Source: Flavobacterium cupreum
GTDB lineage: Bacteria > Bacteroidota > Bacteroidia > Flavobacteriales > Flavobacteriaceae
Reading direction: 5' to 3'
Assembly (NCBI RefSeq): GCF_003996965.1
Contig: NZ_QWDM01000008.1
Location: 124,001-188,000, forward strand
Length of the DNA stretch: 64,000 nucleotides
The notes beneath the pieces were generated by a model. The model was not told the origin of the DNA. It did not search any database and worked only from the letters and a program-made list of their open reading frames with translations. This document shows, piece by piece, positions 28,052 to 37,639 of this stretch (the first letter of the stretch is position 1; each line of letters starts with the position of its first letter). The position numbers and the translations under genes were made by a program.

Positions 28052-29623
28052 ATGAAAAATACATATTTATATATTTTCTGTTTGAGTTTATTATCTCTGG
28101 GTTCTTGTAGTTTAGAAACAGAGCCGATGACACCAATAGATACAAGTTTTTATAAAACCAAAGAAGATGCTTATGTAGCATTAGTAGGTTGTTATGACGG
28201 AATGCAGGTGGCAACAGGTGGTGCAGGAATGGGAGTTCCGGTATTAAGTGAAGTAATGTCTGATGATTGTTTTGGAGGGACAGGAAATTCAGATGGTTAC
28301 AATTACGCAGCCATAGATGAGTTTGATATTACACGATCTCCTGGAGATGTTGATTTATTGAACACTAATTGGATTGCCTATTATAAAGGAATCTATCGTT
28401 GTAATATGTTACTGTCCAAAATGGATCAGATTCAATGGGACGGAGATACGGCATTAAGAAATACCTACGAATCTGAAACTAAATTTATCAGAGCGTATCT
28501 TTATTTTGAAATGGCCCGTTTGTGGGGTAGTGTGCCTTTGTTGACAGCACCTTCTTCTGAGAACGTACCACAGGCAACTCCTGAAGAAATTTATAAAGTA
28601 ATTGCAGAAGATTTAGTATTTGCCTCAAACAATTTACCTACAGAAGCCTATAATGCGAAACCAAACGGACGCATTACAAAATGGGCAGCAAAATCTTTAC
28701 TGGGACGTGTTTATTTATATTATACAGGATATTACGGAAAAACGGATTTAGCCGGGGTAGTAACCAAAACTCAGGCCTTAGCACATTTAGAAGATGTTAT
28801 CGCTTCAAGTGGTCATGGTTTAGTAGCTGATTTTTCTACTTTATGGCCGGCAGCTTCAGTAGAAAAGTATGCAGGCGAAGCCAATAAAGAATTTGTTTTT
28901 TCTATTAAATACACCTATACAAGTGATTATAACGGAAATACAGACAGTAACCAATGGATGGTAATGTTTGGAATGAGAGAATTCTCCTCTTATCCGTATG
29001 GCCGTGGTTGGGGTGTTACCGTAAATTCAAAATTATGGAATGCTTACAGCGTAACAGATACAAGACGTACAGCAAGTATCATCGGAGTTGACGAAGAAAA
29101 AATCAAATTTGATAAAAAGAACAGCCAGAGAGAATACACCGGTTACTACAACAAAAAATATTCTCCAATGGTGAATAAAGAGGGAGTAGATCTTCCGATT
29201 GCTATGGGAAGCCAGTTTTGGGACATCAGCCAATTTCAGGATTATGTAGTGCTAAGATATTCAGACGTTTTATTGATGGCTGCAGAATTGGGAAGCGGAA
29301 GTGCTCAGCTTTACTTTGATGAAGTAAGAGAAAGAGCGTACAAAGAGAATTTTGTAGCATTACCGGTAAATCCTGAAAATATTTTGAATGAAAGACGCCT
29401 GGAATTTGCTCTGGAAGGGATAAGATACTATGATTTATTACGTCAGGGTGTTGGAAAAGCTTCTTCTGCAATTGCAGAAACAACAACTTTGCTAAATGGA
29501 GGAGTACCTGCCACAAAAACAATCTCTGCAGGTAAAATTCAGGAAACAAAAGGACTGATACAAATTCCAAATACTCAGATTACATTATCTGGTGGAGTTT
29601 TGAAGCAAAATGCGGGGTGGTAA
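28052..29623 (+). CDS. susD: SusD/RagB-like glycan-binding lipoprotein
   Basis: This 523-residue lipoprotein has a signal with lipobox LGSC (Cys near residue 20). SusD features follow: TPR-like helices, the YDGMQ region, the ARLWGSVPLLTAPSSENVPQATPEEIY stretch (in part), and the C-terminal EILNERRLEFALEG-type motif, seen as ILNERRLEFALEGIRYYDLLR. It caps the SusC channel and binds the incoming glycan on the cell surface. It lies 12 bp after susC. Confidence 0.96.
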   Translation: MKNTYLYIFCLSLLSLGSCSLETEPMTPIDTSFYKTKEDAYVALVGCYDGMQVATGGAGMGVPVLSEVMSDDCFGGTGNSDGYNYAAIDEFDITRSPGDVDLLNTNWIAYYKGIYRCNMLLSKMDQIQWDGDTALRNTYESETKFIRAYLYFEMARLWGSVPLLTAPSSENVPQATPEEIYKVIAEDLVFASNNLPTEAYNAKPNGRITKWAAKSLLGRVYLYYTGYYGKTDLAGVVTKTQALAHLEDVIASSGHGLVADFSTLWPAASVEKYAGEANKEFVFSIKYTYTSDYNGNTDSNQWMVMFGMREFSSYPYGRGWGVTVNSKLWNAYSVTDTRRTASIIGVDEEKIKFDKKNSQREYTGYYNKKYSPMVNKEGVDLPIAMGSQFWDISQFQDYVVLRYSDVLLMAAELGSGSAQLYFDEVRERAYKENFVALPVNPENILNERRLEFALEGIRYYDLLRQGVGKASSAIAETTTLLNGGVPATKTISAGKIQETKGLIQIPNTQITLSGGVLKQNAGW

Positions 29624-29645
29624 TTTTAACTTAAAAGGAAAAGAA

Positions 29646-31016
29646 ATGAAAAATATTAAATTATTAATGACATCATTTGTGATATTAGCAGCATTGCTGA
29701 TATCCTCTTGTTCTCCGGACACCTATTCTCTGGAAGAGCCGATGGCTAAATCGGATATACATTTTGAAATTACTCAGGATTTAGTTACAGATCCGGGAGG
29801 AAATACAGTACTATTAAAAAATACAACTCCCGGAGTGGTATTAAACTGGGATTATGTTACCGGAAAATCTAATAAAGCACTACAAAAAGTGCAATATGCT
29901 TTTAAAGGGAACTATACCATTAAAATTTCAGCTGTAACTGATGGCGGTATCGTTGAGTTAGATCCGGTAACCATTACAGTTAGTACAGATAACTTAAATT
30001 ATGTTAATGATCCTCTTTGGACCGCATTATCAGGTGGAGTTGGTCACAAGAAATCATGGATCCTTGATAATGGGAAGTATGGTTTAGCTCCGGGTGCGAT
30101 GTCTTTTGCAGATCCAGGCACGGTAGTAGAATGGGGTAAATTTTCTCCAAACTGGGAACCTGCAGGAAATGCCAATTCAAGTACAGATGCTGATATGCAC
30201 TGGGGAAGATACATGACATTCAGCCTGGACGGAGGACCTTTTATGACCGTTCATGAAGCAAACGGAACAAGTATCGAAAACGGATCTTATTTCCTTGATA
30301 TTAATGCTCATACATTAACTACAACAGGGGCTACTATTTTAAGACCTGACAATTACATTGCAAATGCGAGTAACTGGAACACTGATATTAAAGTATTAAC
30401 ACTTACGGATAATCAGTTGCGAATTGCTATCAAAAGAACCAACAGTGAAGGGCCATGGTGGTATATCTGGAATTTCGTTTCTAAAGAATATGCAGACAAC
30501 TATGTTCCTGTAGTTACGGACCCTGTTCTTGATGAAGGTTACAATCCAACTTTTGCCCCTGGAGAATTGCTGACCATGTTAACAGGAGGAGCCGGTGCAG
30601 GAAGAGTATGGAAGTTAGATGCAGCAGGTAATCCGGTGGACTGGGTAGGAAAAGGTATCGGATGGACCAAAGGACCTAATGATTCTTATAACTGGGGATG
30701 GAATGATGACTGGGCAGCAATTGCCGGTAATTCATGGATACGTTTTGATCAGTGGGAAGGTAAACTGAACTATACCCGCAGCCAAAACGGAGTAGTTACT
30801 ACAGGTTTATTTACCATAAATGCCGCAACCAACGAAATTAATCTTGGAACAAATACATTGCTTCAAAATACAACCAGCTGGATGAATCCAACTACAAATG
30901 TTATTAAGGTAGTGAAAGCCTATAATACCGGTTTTCTGACTAAAGGCATCTGGTTAGGAACATCTTACGATGCGACTAAGGATGAATGGTTTGTTTTCCA
31001 TTATATTATCCCTTAA
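29646..31016 (+). CDS. Surface glycan-binding lipoprotein (SusE/F position, PKD-containing)
   Basis: The 456-residue lipoprotein (lipobox ISSC) has an N-terminal PKD-like Ig domain, then two tandem beta-sandwich repeats. The first begins near WTALSGGVGHKKSWILD and the second near LTMLTGGAGAGRVWKLD. Each carries several exposed Trp residues (WGWNDDWAA, FDQWEG). No catalytic motif is seen, so binding is its probable role, as for surface glycan-binding proteins next to susCD. ATG 29646 is chosen because it begins the signal peptide; the longer frame overlaps susD. A strong terminator follows. Confidence 0.8.
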   Translation: MKNIKLLMTSFVILAALLISSCSPDTYSLEEPMAKSDIHFEITQDLVTDPGGNTVLLKNTTPGVVLNWDYVTGKSNKALQKVQYAFKGNYTIKISAVTDGGIVELDPVTITVSTDNLNYVNDPLWTALSGGVGHKKSWILDNGKYGLAPGAMSFADPGTVVEWGKFSPNWEPAGNANSSTDADMHWGRYMTFSLDGGPFMTVHEANGTSIENGSYFLDINAHTLTTTGATILRPDNYIANASNWNTDIKVLTLTDNQLRIAIKRTNSEGPWWYIWNFVSKEYADNYVPVVTDPVLDEGYNPTFAPGELLTMLTGGAGAGRVWKLDAAGNPVDWVGKGIGWTKGPNDSYNWGWNDDWAAIAGNSWIRFDQWEGKLNYTRSQNGVVTTGLFTINAATNEINLGTNTLLQNTTSWMNPTTNVIKVVKAYNTGFLTKGIWLGTSYDATKDEWFVFHYIIP

Positions 31017-31039
31017 AATATTACAGTTTTTAGTTTAAC

Positions 31040-31077
31040 AATAACCTGAAAGTTTCATCGCTTTCAGGTTATTTTAA
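31040..31077 (+). terminator. Intrinsic terminator inside the PUL
   Basis: AATAACCTGAAAG (31040-31052) pairs with CTTTCAGGTTATT (31061-31073), followed by a short T-run. It separates the binding/import genes from the enzyme genes, with no TAnnTTTG promoter evident between it and 31091. Confidence 0.85.
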
Positions 31078-31090
31078 AATTTACAATACT

Positions 31091-33574
31091 ATGCTTCAGC
31101 TCACTTTATATAAAAAATTAGGATTACTTTTTGGATGTTTTCTTGTATTGACGGCATGCCATACATCCGGGGATCAAAAGTTTAAGGACCGAAAAGTTTC
31201 TTTCAATTCAGATTGGAGCTTTCATTTGAATGATAGTATTCTAGATAAAGATACCATCGGAACTGCAACAAAGTGGCGGACTTTAAATGTCCCGCACGAT
31301 TGGAGTATCGAAGGGAAATTTGATGAAAAAAGTCCTGCCGGATACGGAGGCGGAGCACTAAACGGTGGTTTAGGCTGGTATAAAAAAATATTCAAAGTTG
31401 CCGCTGAAGACAGCAGCAAAGTAACCTCAGTCACTTTTGACGGGGTTTATAAAAACAGCGAAGTCTGGATCAACGGACATTATTTAGGAAAACGCCCCAA
31501 CGGGTATATTGGTTTTCAATATGAAATTTCTCCTTACCTAAAATATGGAGATCAAAACAATGAAATAATTGTAAAGGTTGACAATTCAAAACAACCCAAC
31601 TCACGTTGGTATTCAGGTTCCGGAATTTTCAGAAATGTCTGGATCGAAACTACCGACAAACTTCACGTAGGGCAGTGGGGAACTTATATTACCACCCCAA
31701 AAGTTACGGCCGAAAAAGCTTCGGTACAAGTTGAAACGACCATTCAGAATCAATATTCAGGATCGAAAAAAGCAACCGTAACCACTACTATTTTTAAAGA
31801 AGACACCCAAGTAACATCGGTTACCCAAAATATAACAATTGGTAAAAATGCCAATCAAACCATTAAACAGGAAGTACAGGTTGAAACACCAATTTTATGG
31901 TCTGTCGAAAAACCGGAACTGTATACGGCAGTGACGGAAATTTCGCTTGACGATACCGTTATTGATGCCTATAAAACCAGTTTCGGAATCCGGGATTTTA
32001 AATTTGATTTAGATAAAGGCTTTATCCTGAATGGAAAACAGGTTAAAATAAAAGGCGTTTGTTTACACCATGATTTAGGGCCTTTAGGTTCAGCCATTAA
32101 CACAAGAGCTATCGAACGTCAATTGGAAATCATGAAAGAAATGGGCGTAAACGGAATCAGGACGACGCACAATCCGCCTGCTCCGGAACTGCTGGATCTT
32201 TGCGATAAAATGGGTTTCATTGTCATGGATGAAGCTTTCGATATGTGGAAACAAACCAAAACCAAATACGACTATGGGAATGACTGGGACAAATGGCACA
32301 AAAAAGATTTAATCGATCAGTTATTACGTGACCGGAACCACCCAAGTATATTTATCTGGAGTATCGGAAATGAAATCCCCGAACAATGGAACGAAAACGG
32401 GGTGACAATTGCCAAAGAACTGGCCGCCATTACCCGTGAGTACGATAAAACCAGACCGCTTACCGCAGCCATGAATCCACCGGTCAACATGAATATTGAA
32501 GGTGTAAATCTACAATTCGAAAAAGCAGAAGTGCAATACAATGCCATTGCCGCCTCGGGTGTTTTAGACCTTATTGGCTACAATTATGCGCATCAGACCT
32601 ACGAATATCATCAGAAAAATTTCCCAAACACACCATTTATAGCGACCGAAACAACTTCCGCTCTGGAAACCCGCGGATATTATGATGCAGTTTCAGACAC
32701 CCTAAAAAAATGGCCGGTACGATGGGATCTTAAATTTAGGGGAGGAAATCCGGGCAATACCGTTTCAGCTTACGATCAGGTACAGGCACCATGGGGCTCG
32801 ACCCACGAAGCCACCTGGAAAGTCATCAAAAAATACGATTTCCTTTCGGGCATGTACATCTGGACAGGTTTCGATTATATCGGAGAACCAACACCGTACG
32901 AATGGCCATCGATCAGCTCTTATTTTGGAGTAGTTGATTTAGCCGGCTTCCCAAAAGATGTGTATTACATGTACCAAAGCGAATGGACAAACAAAACCGT
33001 GCTGCATATCCTGCCACACTGGAACTGGAAAGCGGGACAAAATGTGGATGTCTGGGCATACTACAATAAAGCCGATGAGGTTGAACTTTTCCTAAACGGA
33101 AAATCAGTCGGAATCAGAAGTAAAAAAGGAGATGATTTGCACGTGATGTGGCGAATTCCTTTTCAGCCCGGAACACTAAAAGCAGTTTCGCGTAAAAACG
33201 GAAAAATTGTTTTAGAAACGGAAGTTAAAACAGCAGGAAATCCGGCCGGCTTAAAATTAACGGCAGACCGAAGTACCATCAATGCCGACGGAAATGATTT
33301 ATCATTTGTAACCGTCGATATTTTGGACGAAAAAGGAGTTTTGGCACCAAATGCAAACAACGAAATCAATTTTTCCCTAAAAGGAAACGGAAAAATTGTG
33401 GGTGTCTGCAGCGGAGATCCGGTCAGTCATGAATCGTATAAAGGAACAAAACATACAGCACTGAATGGAAAGTGCCTGGTCGTAATTCAGTCCGGTAATG
33501 AAACCGGAAGACTCGAACTAACCGCCAAAGCAAACGGATTGAAACCTTCTACAACTGTAATCACTGCAGAATAA
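31091..33574 (+). CDS. GH2 beta-galactosidase-like lipoprotein
   Basis: The 827-residue lipoprotein (lipobox LTAC) has a jelly-roll N-terminal domain (WKTLNVPHDWSIEG type, seen as RTLNVPHDWSIEG), an Ig-like domain, and a GH2 TIM barrel. The acid/base is E428 in SIGNEIPEQW and the nucleophile is E520 in IATETTSALE. C-terminal beta domains follow (DUF4982 and Ig-like). GH2 enzymes in xyloglucan loci remove beta-galactose from side chains; beta-glucuronidase or mannosidase activity cannot be excluded by sequence reading. It is surface- or periplasm-facing through its lipid anchor. Confidence 0.9.
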   Translation: MLQLTLYKKLGLLFGCFLVLTACHTSGDQKFKDRKVSFNSDWSFHLNDSILDKDTIGTATKWRTLNVPHDWSIEGKFDEKSPAGYGGGALNGGLGWYKKIFKVAAEDSSKVTSVTFDGVYKNSEVWINGHYLGKRPNGYIGFQYEISPYLKYGDQNNEIIVKVDNSKQPNSRWYSGSGIFRNVWIETTDKLHVGQWGTYITTPKVTAEKASVQVETTIQNQYSGSKKATVTTTIFKEDTQVTSVTQNITIGKNANQTIKQEVQVETPILWSVEKPELYTAVTEISLDDTVIDAYKTSFGIRDFKFDLDKGFILNGKQVKIKGVCLHHDLGPLGSAINTRAIERQLEIMKEMGVNGIRTTHNPPAPELLDLCDKMGFIVMDEAFDMWKQTKTKYDYGNDWDKWHKKDLIDQLLRDRNHPSIFIWSIGNEIPEQWNENGVTIAKELAAITREYDKTRPLTAAMNPPVNMNIEGVNLQFEKAEVQYNAIAASGVLDLIGYNYAHQTYEYHQKNFPNTPFIATETTSALETRGYYDAVSDTLKKWPVRWDLKFRGGNPGNTVSAYDQVQAPWGSTHEATWKVIKKYDFLSGMYIWTGFDYIGEPTPYEWPSISSYFGVVDLAGFPKDVYYMYQSEWTNKTVLHILPHWNWKAGQNVDVWAYYNKADEVELFLNGKSVGIRSKKGDDLHVMWRIPFQPGTLKAVSRKNGKIVLETEVKTAGNPAGLKLTADRSTINADGNDLSFVTVDILDEKGVLAPNANNEINFSLKGNGKIVGVCSGDPVSHESYKGTKHTALNGKCLVVIQSGNETGRLELTAKANGLKPSTTVITAE

Positions 33575-33579
33575 ATACT

Positions 33580-35172
33580 ATGAAAAGAAATGTAATACTG
33601 CTCTTTATTTTAATAACCCTGATCAATGGTCAATTGTCCGGACAGAATTCCGCTGCTCAGAAAGCTGCTGAAGACCGGATTATAAAAGTCGATTATACTA
33701 AATCGGCGGGAGCATTCAATACCATGTTTAAACAATGTGTCGGAGCCGGAAGAGCCAATGAAGGCCTGCGCGCAGACTGGCAGCAACAACTGGCAATGCT
33801 GAAAAAAGACTGTGATTTTAAATACATCAGAATGCATGGTTTATTATCAGATGATATGGCTGTTTATTATGAAGATGAAAAAGGAAACCCACAATACAAT
33901 TACCAGTATATAGATGCTCTTTTCGACTTTATTGTGAGTATCAAAATGAAACCTTTTGTAGAATTAGGATTCATGCCTTCAGCACTTGCCAGTGGAAATC
34001 AGACCATTTTTTGGTGGAAAGGAAATGTTACACCTCCCAAAGATTATAAAAAATGGGAAGACTTTATACAAAACTTAACCGCGCATTTCACCCGGCGTTA
34101 CGGAGCTGAAGAAGTAAAAACCTGGTATTTTGAAGTCTGGAATGAACCGAATCTTTCACCCGGATTTTGGACAGGAACACAGGAAGACTATTTTAAATTA
34201 TATGAATATGCAGCCCGTGGTATAAAAAGCGTAAATACAGCGTACAAAGTCGGAGGCCCTGCAACAGCAGGAGCGGCATGGGTTCCGGAAACAATTGAAT
34301 TTTGTGCTAAAAATAAGGTGCCGATCGATTTTATTTCGACGCATACCTACGGCGTAAAAAGCGGGTATTTAGATGAATTCGGAACTTCGGGAACCATCCT
34401 GAATAAAGACGAGAGCAGTATAAGTGGTGATGTTCTGAATTCACGTCAGCAGATTGCGAATTCGGCTAAGCCAAATCTTGAATTGCATTATACAGAATGG
34501 AGTTCCTCCTATACACCGGCCGACCCCATTCACGATAGTTATCACTCGGCAGCGTATATTCTGCAGAAATTAAAACAGGTGGGAAATGCCGCAAACTCGA
34601 TATCGTATTGGGTTTTTACCGATATTTTCGAAGAAGCAGGCCCGAGGTATACGCCTTTTCATGGCGGTTTCGGATTGCTGAATCTTCAGGGAATTAAAAA
34701 ACCGGCTTATTTCTCCTATTCTTTTCTGAATAAGTTAGGCGAAACAGAACTCCAAAATAAAGATACTTCATCATGGGTTTGTAAAAATTCAAAAGGAGAT
34801 GTTCAGCTTTTATTCTGGGATTTCACCAATACGCATCCCGGAGACAAAGTGCTGAATCAAACCTATTACATTCAGGATTTACCATCCGGAGAAAAAGGAA
34901 AGGTAAAAGTTGAAATCGACGGACTGCAGAAAGGGAAATATATTCTGGAAATTTATAAAGTAGGCTATAAAGTAAATGATGCTTTCGCAGACTATCTCGC
35001 GATGGGAAGACCAAAACAACTCACAGCAGAGCAGGTACATCAGATTAAAGAGAAAAACAGTGGTGCTTTGGTGGCATCAGAAAAAGTAGTAATAGATTCA
35101 AAAGGAACTTACAGTAAAGATTTCAAAATAAATGAAAATGATGTTTTCCTGTTGAATCTCGTAAAACAATAA
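33580..35172 (+). CDS. GH39-family glycosidase (beta-xylosidase-like)
   Basis: The 530-residue protein has a signal peptide (to about residue 22, GQLSGQ) and a GH39 barrel. Acid/base E189 is in FEVWNEPNLSPGF and the nucleophile E306 is in LHYTEWSSSY, followed by the FHGGFGLLNLQG region and a C-terminal beta domain. Beta-xylosidase activity is the commonest in the family. It starts 5 bp after the GH2 gene. It is an unusual member for a xyloglucan locus and may point to xylan-like side chains. Confidence 0.92.
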   Translation: MKRNVILLFILITLINGQLSGQNSAAQKAAEDRIIKVDYTKSAGAFNTMFKQCVGAGRANEGLRADWQQQLAMLKKDCDFKYIRMHGLLSDDMAVYYEDEKGNPQYNYQYIDALFDFIVSIKMKPFVELGFMPSALASGNQTIFWWKGNVTPPKDYKKWEDFIQNLTAHFTRRYGAEEVKTWYFEVWNEPNLSPGFWTGTQEDYFKLYEYAARGIKSVNTAYKVGGPATAGAAWVPETIEFCAKNKVPIDFISTHTYGVKSGYLDEFGTSGTILNKDESSISGDVLNSRQQIANSAKPNLELHYTEWSSSYTPADPIHDSYHSAAYILQKLKQVGNAANSISYWVFTDIFEEAGPRYTPFHGGFGLLNLQGIKKPAYFSYSFLNKLGETELQNKDTSSWVCKNSKGDVQLLFWDFTNTHPGDKVLNQTYYIQDLPSGEKGKVKVEIDGLQKGKYILEIYKVGYKVNDAFADYLAMGRPKQLTAEQVHQIKEKNSGALVASEKVVIDSKGTYSKDFKINENDVFLLNLVKQ

Positions 35173-35217
35173 CCTCCGAAATAACGAACATACAAAACCA
35201 TAATAAATTTAGTAAGC

Positions 35218-37455
35218 ATGAAAAATAAAATACTATTTCTGTCGGCAGCTTTGGCTTTTATCGCATTTGCATCCTGTAAAAACGACGTTCAGGGTTCAGG
35301 TTCTGATTCCGCTCAGACAGAAGAATATCAGGGAAAAGAAATAGACACCACACATGACGCCGAAATAGATAAACTGATTGGTCAAATGACCATTGAAGAA
35401 AAAATCGGAATGCTGCACGGTAACAGTATGTTTAGTACCGGTGGCGTAAAACGTTTGGGTATTCCGGAATTAAAAATGGCCGACGGACCGTTGGGCGTTC
35501 GTGAAGAAATTTCACGTGACAATTGGGCACCCGCTGGTCTAACGAATGATTTTGCAACCTATTATCCTGCCGGAGGAGGTTTGGCCGCTACCTGGAATAC
35601 AGAAATGGCCCATACTTTCGGAAGCAGTTTAGGAGAAGAATTACGCGCCAGGGATAAAGACATGCTGCTTTCGCCAGCCATCAATATGGTAAGAACGCCA
35701 CTTGGAGGAAGAACCTACGAATACATGTCCGAAGATCCGTTTTTGAACAAAAAAATAGCAGTGCCGTTAATTGTTGGTTTACAGGAAAAAGATGTAATGG
35801 CCTGCGTGAAACATTTCGCAGCAAACAATCAGGAAACAAACCGTGATTTTGTCGATGTGCAAATTGACGAGCGTACGCTTCGTGAAATTTATTTACCGGC
35901 TTTTGAAGCGGCAGTGAAAGAAGCAAAATCCTATAGTATTATGGGCGCTTACAACAAATTCAGAGGCGAATATTTATGTGAAAATGATTATATGCTGAAT
36001 AAAATCCTTCGTGACGAATGGGGATTCAAGGGAATTGTAGTTTCAGACTGGGCTGCGGTGCATTCAACAGCAAAATCATTGAAAAATGGTCTGGACATTG
36101 AAATGGGAACGCCAAAACCTTTCAATGAATTTTTCCTGGCAGACAAATTAATTGACGCCGTGAAGTCCGGAGAAGTTTCAGAAGCTGAAATCAACCTGCA
36201 CGTAAAACGTATTCTCAGAATGTTGTTTCAGGTAAAAGCAATGGGCGGCGGAGAACGTGCTAAAGGAAGTATTGCAACAGAAGCACATTACCAGGATGCC
36301 TACAAAATAGCAGCAGAAGATATCGTACTGCTTAAAAATGAAAACAATGCACTTCCGTTAAAACTCGAAGGTGTAAAATCGATCGCAGTAATCGGAAACA
36401 ACGCCACGAAGAAAAATGCCCTGGGCGGATTCGGAGCCGGTGTAAAAACCAAAAGAGAAGTTACTCCGTTAGAAGGTCTGAAAAACAGATTGCCTTCCTC
36501 TATTAAAATCAATTATGCAGAAGGTTATTTGGAGCGTTACGATGAAAAAAACAAAGGAAATTTAGGAAACATCACTTCCAACGGACCGGTTACCATAGAC
36601 CAGTTAGATCCGGCTAAATTACAGGAAGCCATTGAAGCCGCTAAAAAATCGGATGTTGCCATCATTTTTGCAGGTTCCAATCGTGATTACGAAACCGAAG
36701 CTTCTGACCGCAGGAATTTAAACCTGCCATTCGGACAGGAAGAATTAATTCAGAAAGTATTGGCCGTAAATCCAAGGACTATTGTGGTTATGGTAGCCGG
36801 AGCGCCTTTCGATATTGATGCTGTGAGCAAAAAAACATCCGCGTTAGTGTGGAGCTGGTTTAACGGTTCTGAAGGTGGAAATGCGTTGGCAGATGTATTG
36901 CTTGGAAAAGTAAACCCATCCGGAAAATTACCATGGACAATGCCTAAAAAAATCATGGATTCTCCTGCACATGCCACAAACAGTTTTCCGGGAGGAAAAA
37001 CAGTTAACTATGCAGAAGGAATTTTAGTAGGCTACCGTTGGTTTGATACTAAAAATATTGCGCCTTTATACCCTTTCGGATTCGGGTTGTCCTACACCAC
37101 TTTTGCTTTCGATAATGCAAAAGCAGATAAATCGGAATATGCGTTGAACGAAACCATTACCGTTTCGGTTGAGGTAAAAAATACCGGAAAAGTAGATGGT
37201 AAAGAAGTTGTGCAATTGTACACTTCAAAAACCGATTCAAAAATTACACGTGCCGCACAGGAATTAAAAGGTTTCCAAAAAACAGCCGTGAAAGCAGGAA
37301 GTTCCAATACTGTAACCATCAAAATTCCGGTGAAAGAACTGGCGTATTATGATGTAACGGCAAAAAAATGGACCGTTGAACCAGGGAAATATATTTTGAA
37401 AGTAGGAAATTCTTCGAGAGACATCAAAAAAGAAATTACCATTAGCATTAAGTAA
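35218..37455 (+). CDS. GH3 beta-glucosidase-like lipoprotein
   Basis: The 745-residue lipoprotein (lipobox FASC) has the GH3 TIM barrel with nucleophile D277 in IVVSDWAAVH and the KHFAANNQE motif. The alpha/beta sandwich domain (IFAGSNRDYETEASDR, with likely acid/base Glu) and the C-terminal fibronectin-III-like domain (VKNTGKVDGKEVVQLY) follow. It probably trims glucose from the non-reducing ends of imported backbone oligosaccharides. Beta-xylosidase specificity is possible in this family. Confidence 0.93.
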   Translation: MKNKILFLSAALAFIAFASCKNDVQGSGSDSAQTEEYQGKEIDTTHDAEIDKLIGQMTIEEKIGMLHGNSMFSTGGVKRLGIPELKMADGPLGVREEISRDNWAPAGLTNDFATYYPAGGGLAATWNTEMAHTFGSSLGEELRARDKDMLLSPAINMVRTPLGGRTYEYMSEDPFLNKKIAVPLIVGLQEKDVMACVKHFAANNQETNRDFVDVQIDERTLREIYLPAFEAAVKEAKSYSIMGAYNKFRGEYLCENDYMLNKILRDEWGFKGIVVSDWAAVHSTAKSLKNGLDIEMGTPKPFNEFFLADKLIDAVKSGEVSEAEINLHVKRILRMLFQVKAMGGGERAKGSIATEAHYQDAYKIAAEDIVLLKNENNALPLKLEGVKSIAVIGNNATKKNALGGFGAGVKTKREVTPLEGLKNRLPSSIKINYAEGYLERYDEKNKGNLGNITSNGPVTIDQLDPAKLQEAIEAAKKSDVAIIFAGSNRDYETEASDRRNLNLPFGQEELIQKVLAVNPRTIVVMVAGAPFDIDAVSKKTSALVWSWFNGSEGGNALADVLLGKVNPSGKLPWTMPKKIMDSPAHATNSFPGGKTVNYAEGILVGYRWFDTKNIAPLYPFGFGLSYTTFAFDNAKADKSEYALNETITVSVEVKNTGKVDGKEVVQLYTSKTDSKITRAAQELKGFQKTAVKAGSSNTVTIKIPVKELAYYDVTAKKWTVEPGKYILKVGNSSRDIKKEITISIK

Positions 37456-37639
37456 AAAAATAACAGGAAAGCGGTTTTGACCATATAAGTGATGTGAGGA
37501 AATATAAGTTTGGCTTAAATGAAATACTTATATGACTTATATGGTAATTCATTCGAATAGTCTGAAATGTTTTAATAAATGAAATAGAATGAGTTGGCTG
37601 AGGGTCAGCTGCTCCCTTAACGAATTTTGATTTTATAAA
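37456..37639. other. Intergenic gap with a hairpin
   Basis: ACCATATAAGT (37480-37490) is repeated inverted as ACTTATATGGT (37535-37545), an 11-bp perfect match with a 44-base spacer. No promoter of the TTG/TAnnTTTG type is convincing. It may reduce readthrough or mark a processing site. Confidence 0.5.
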
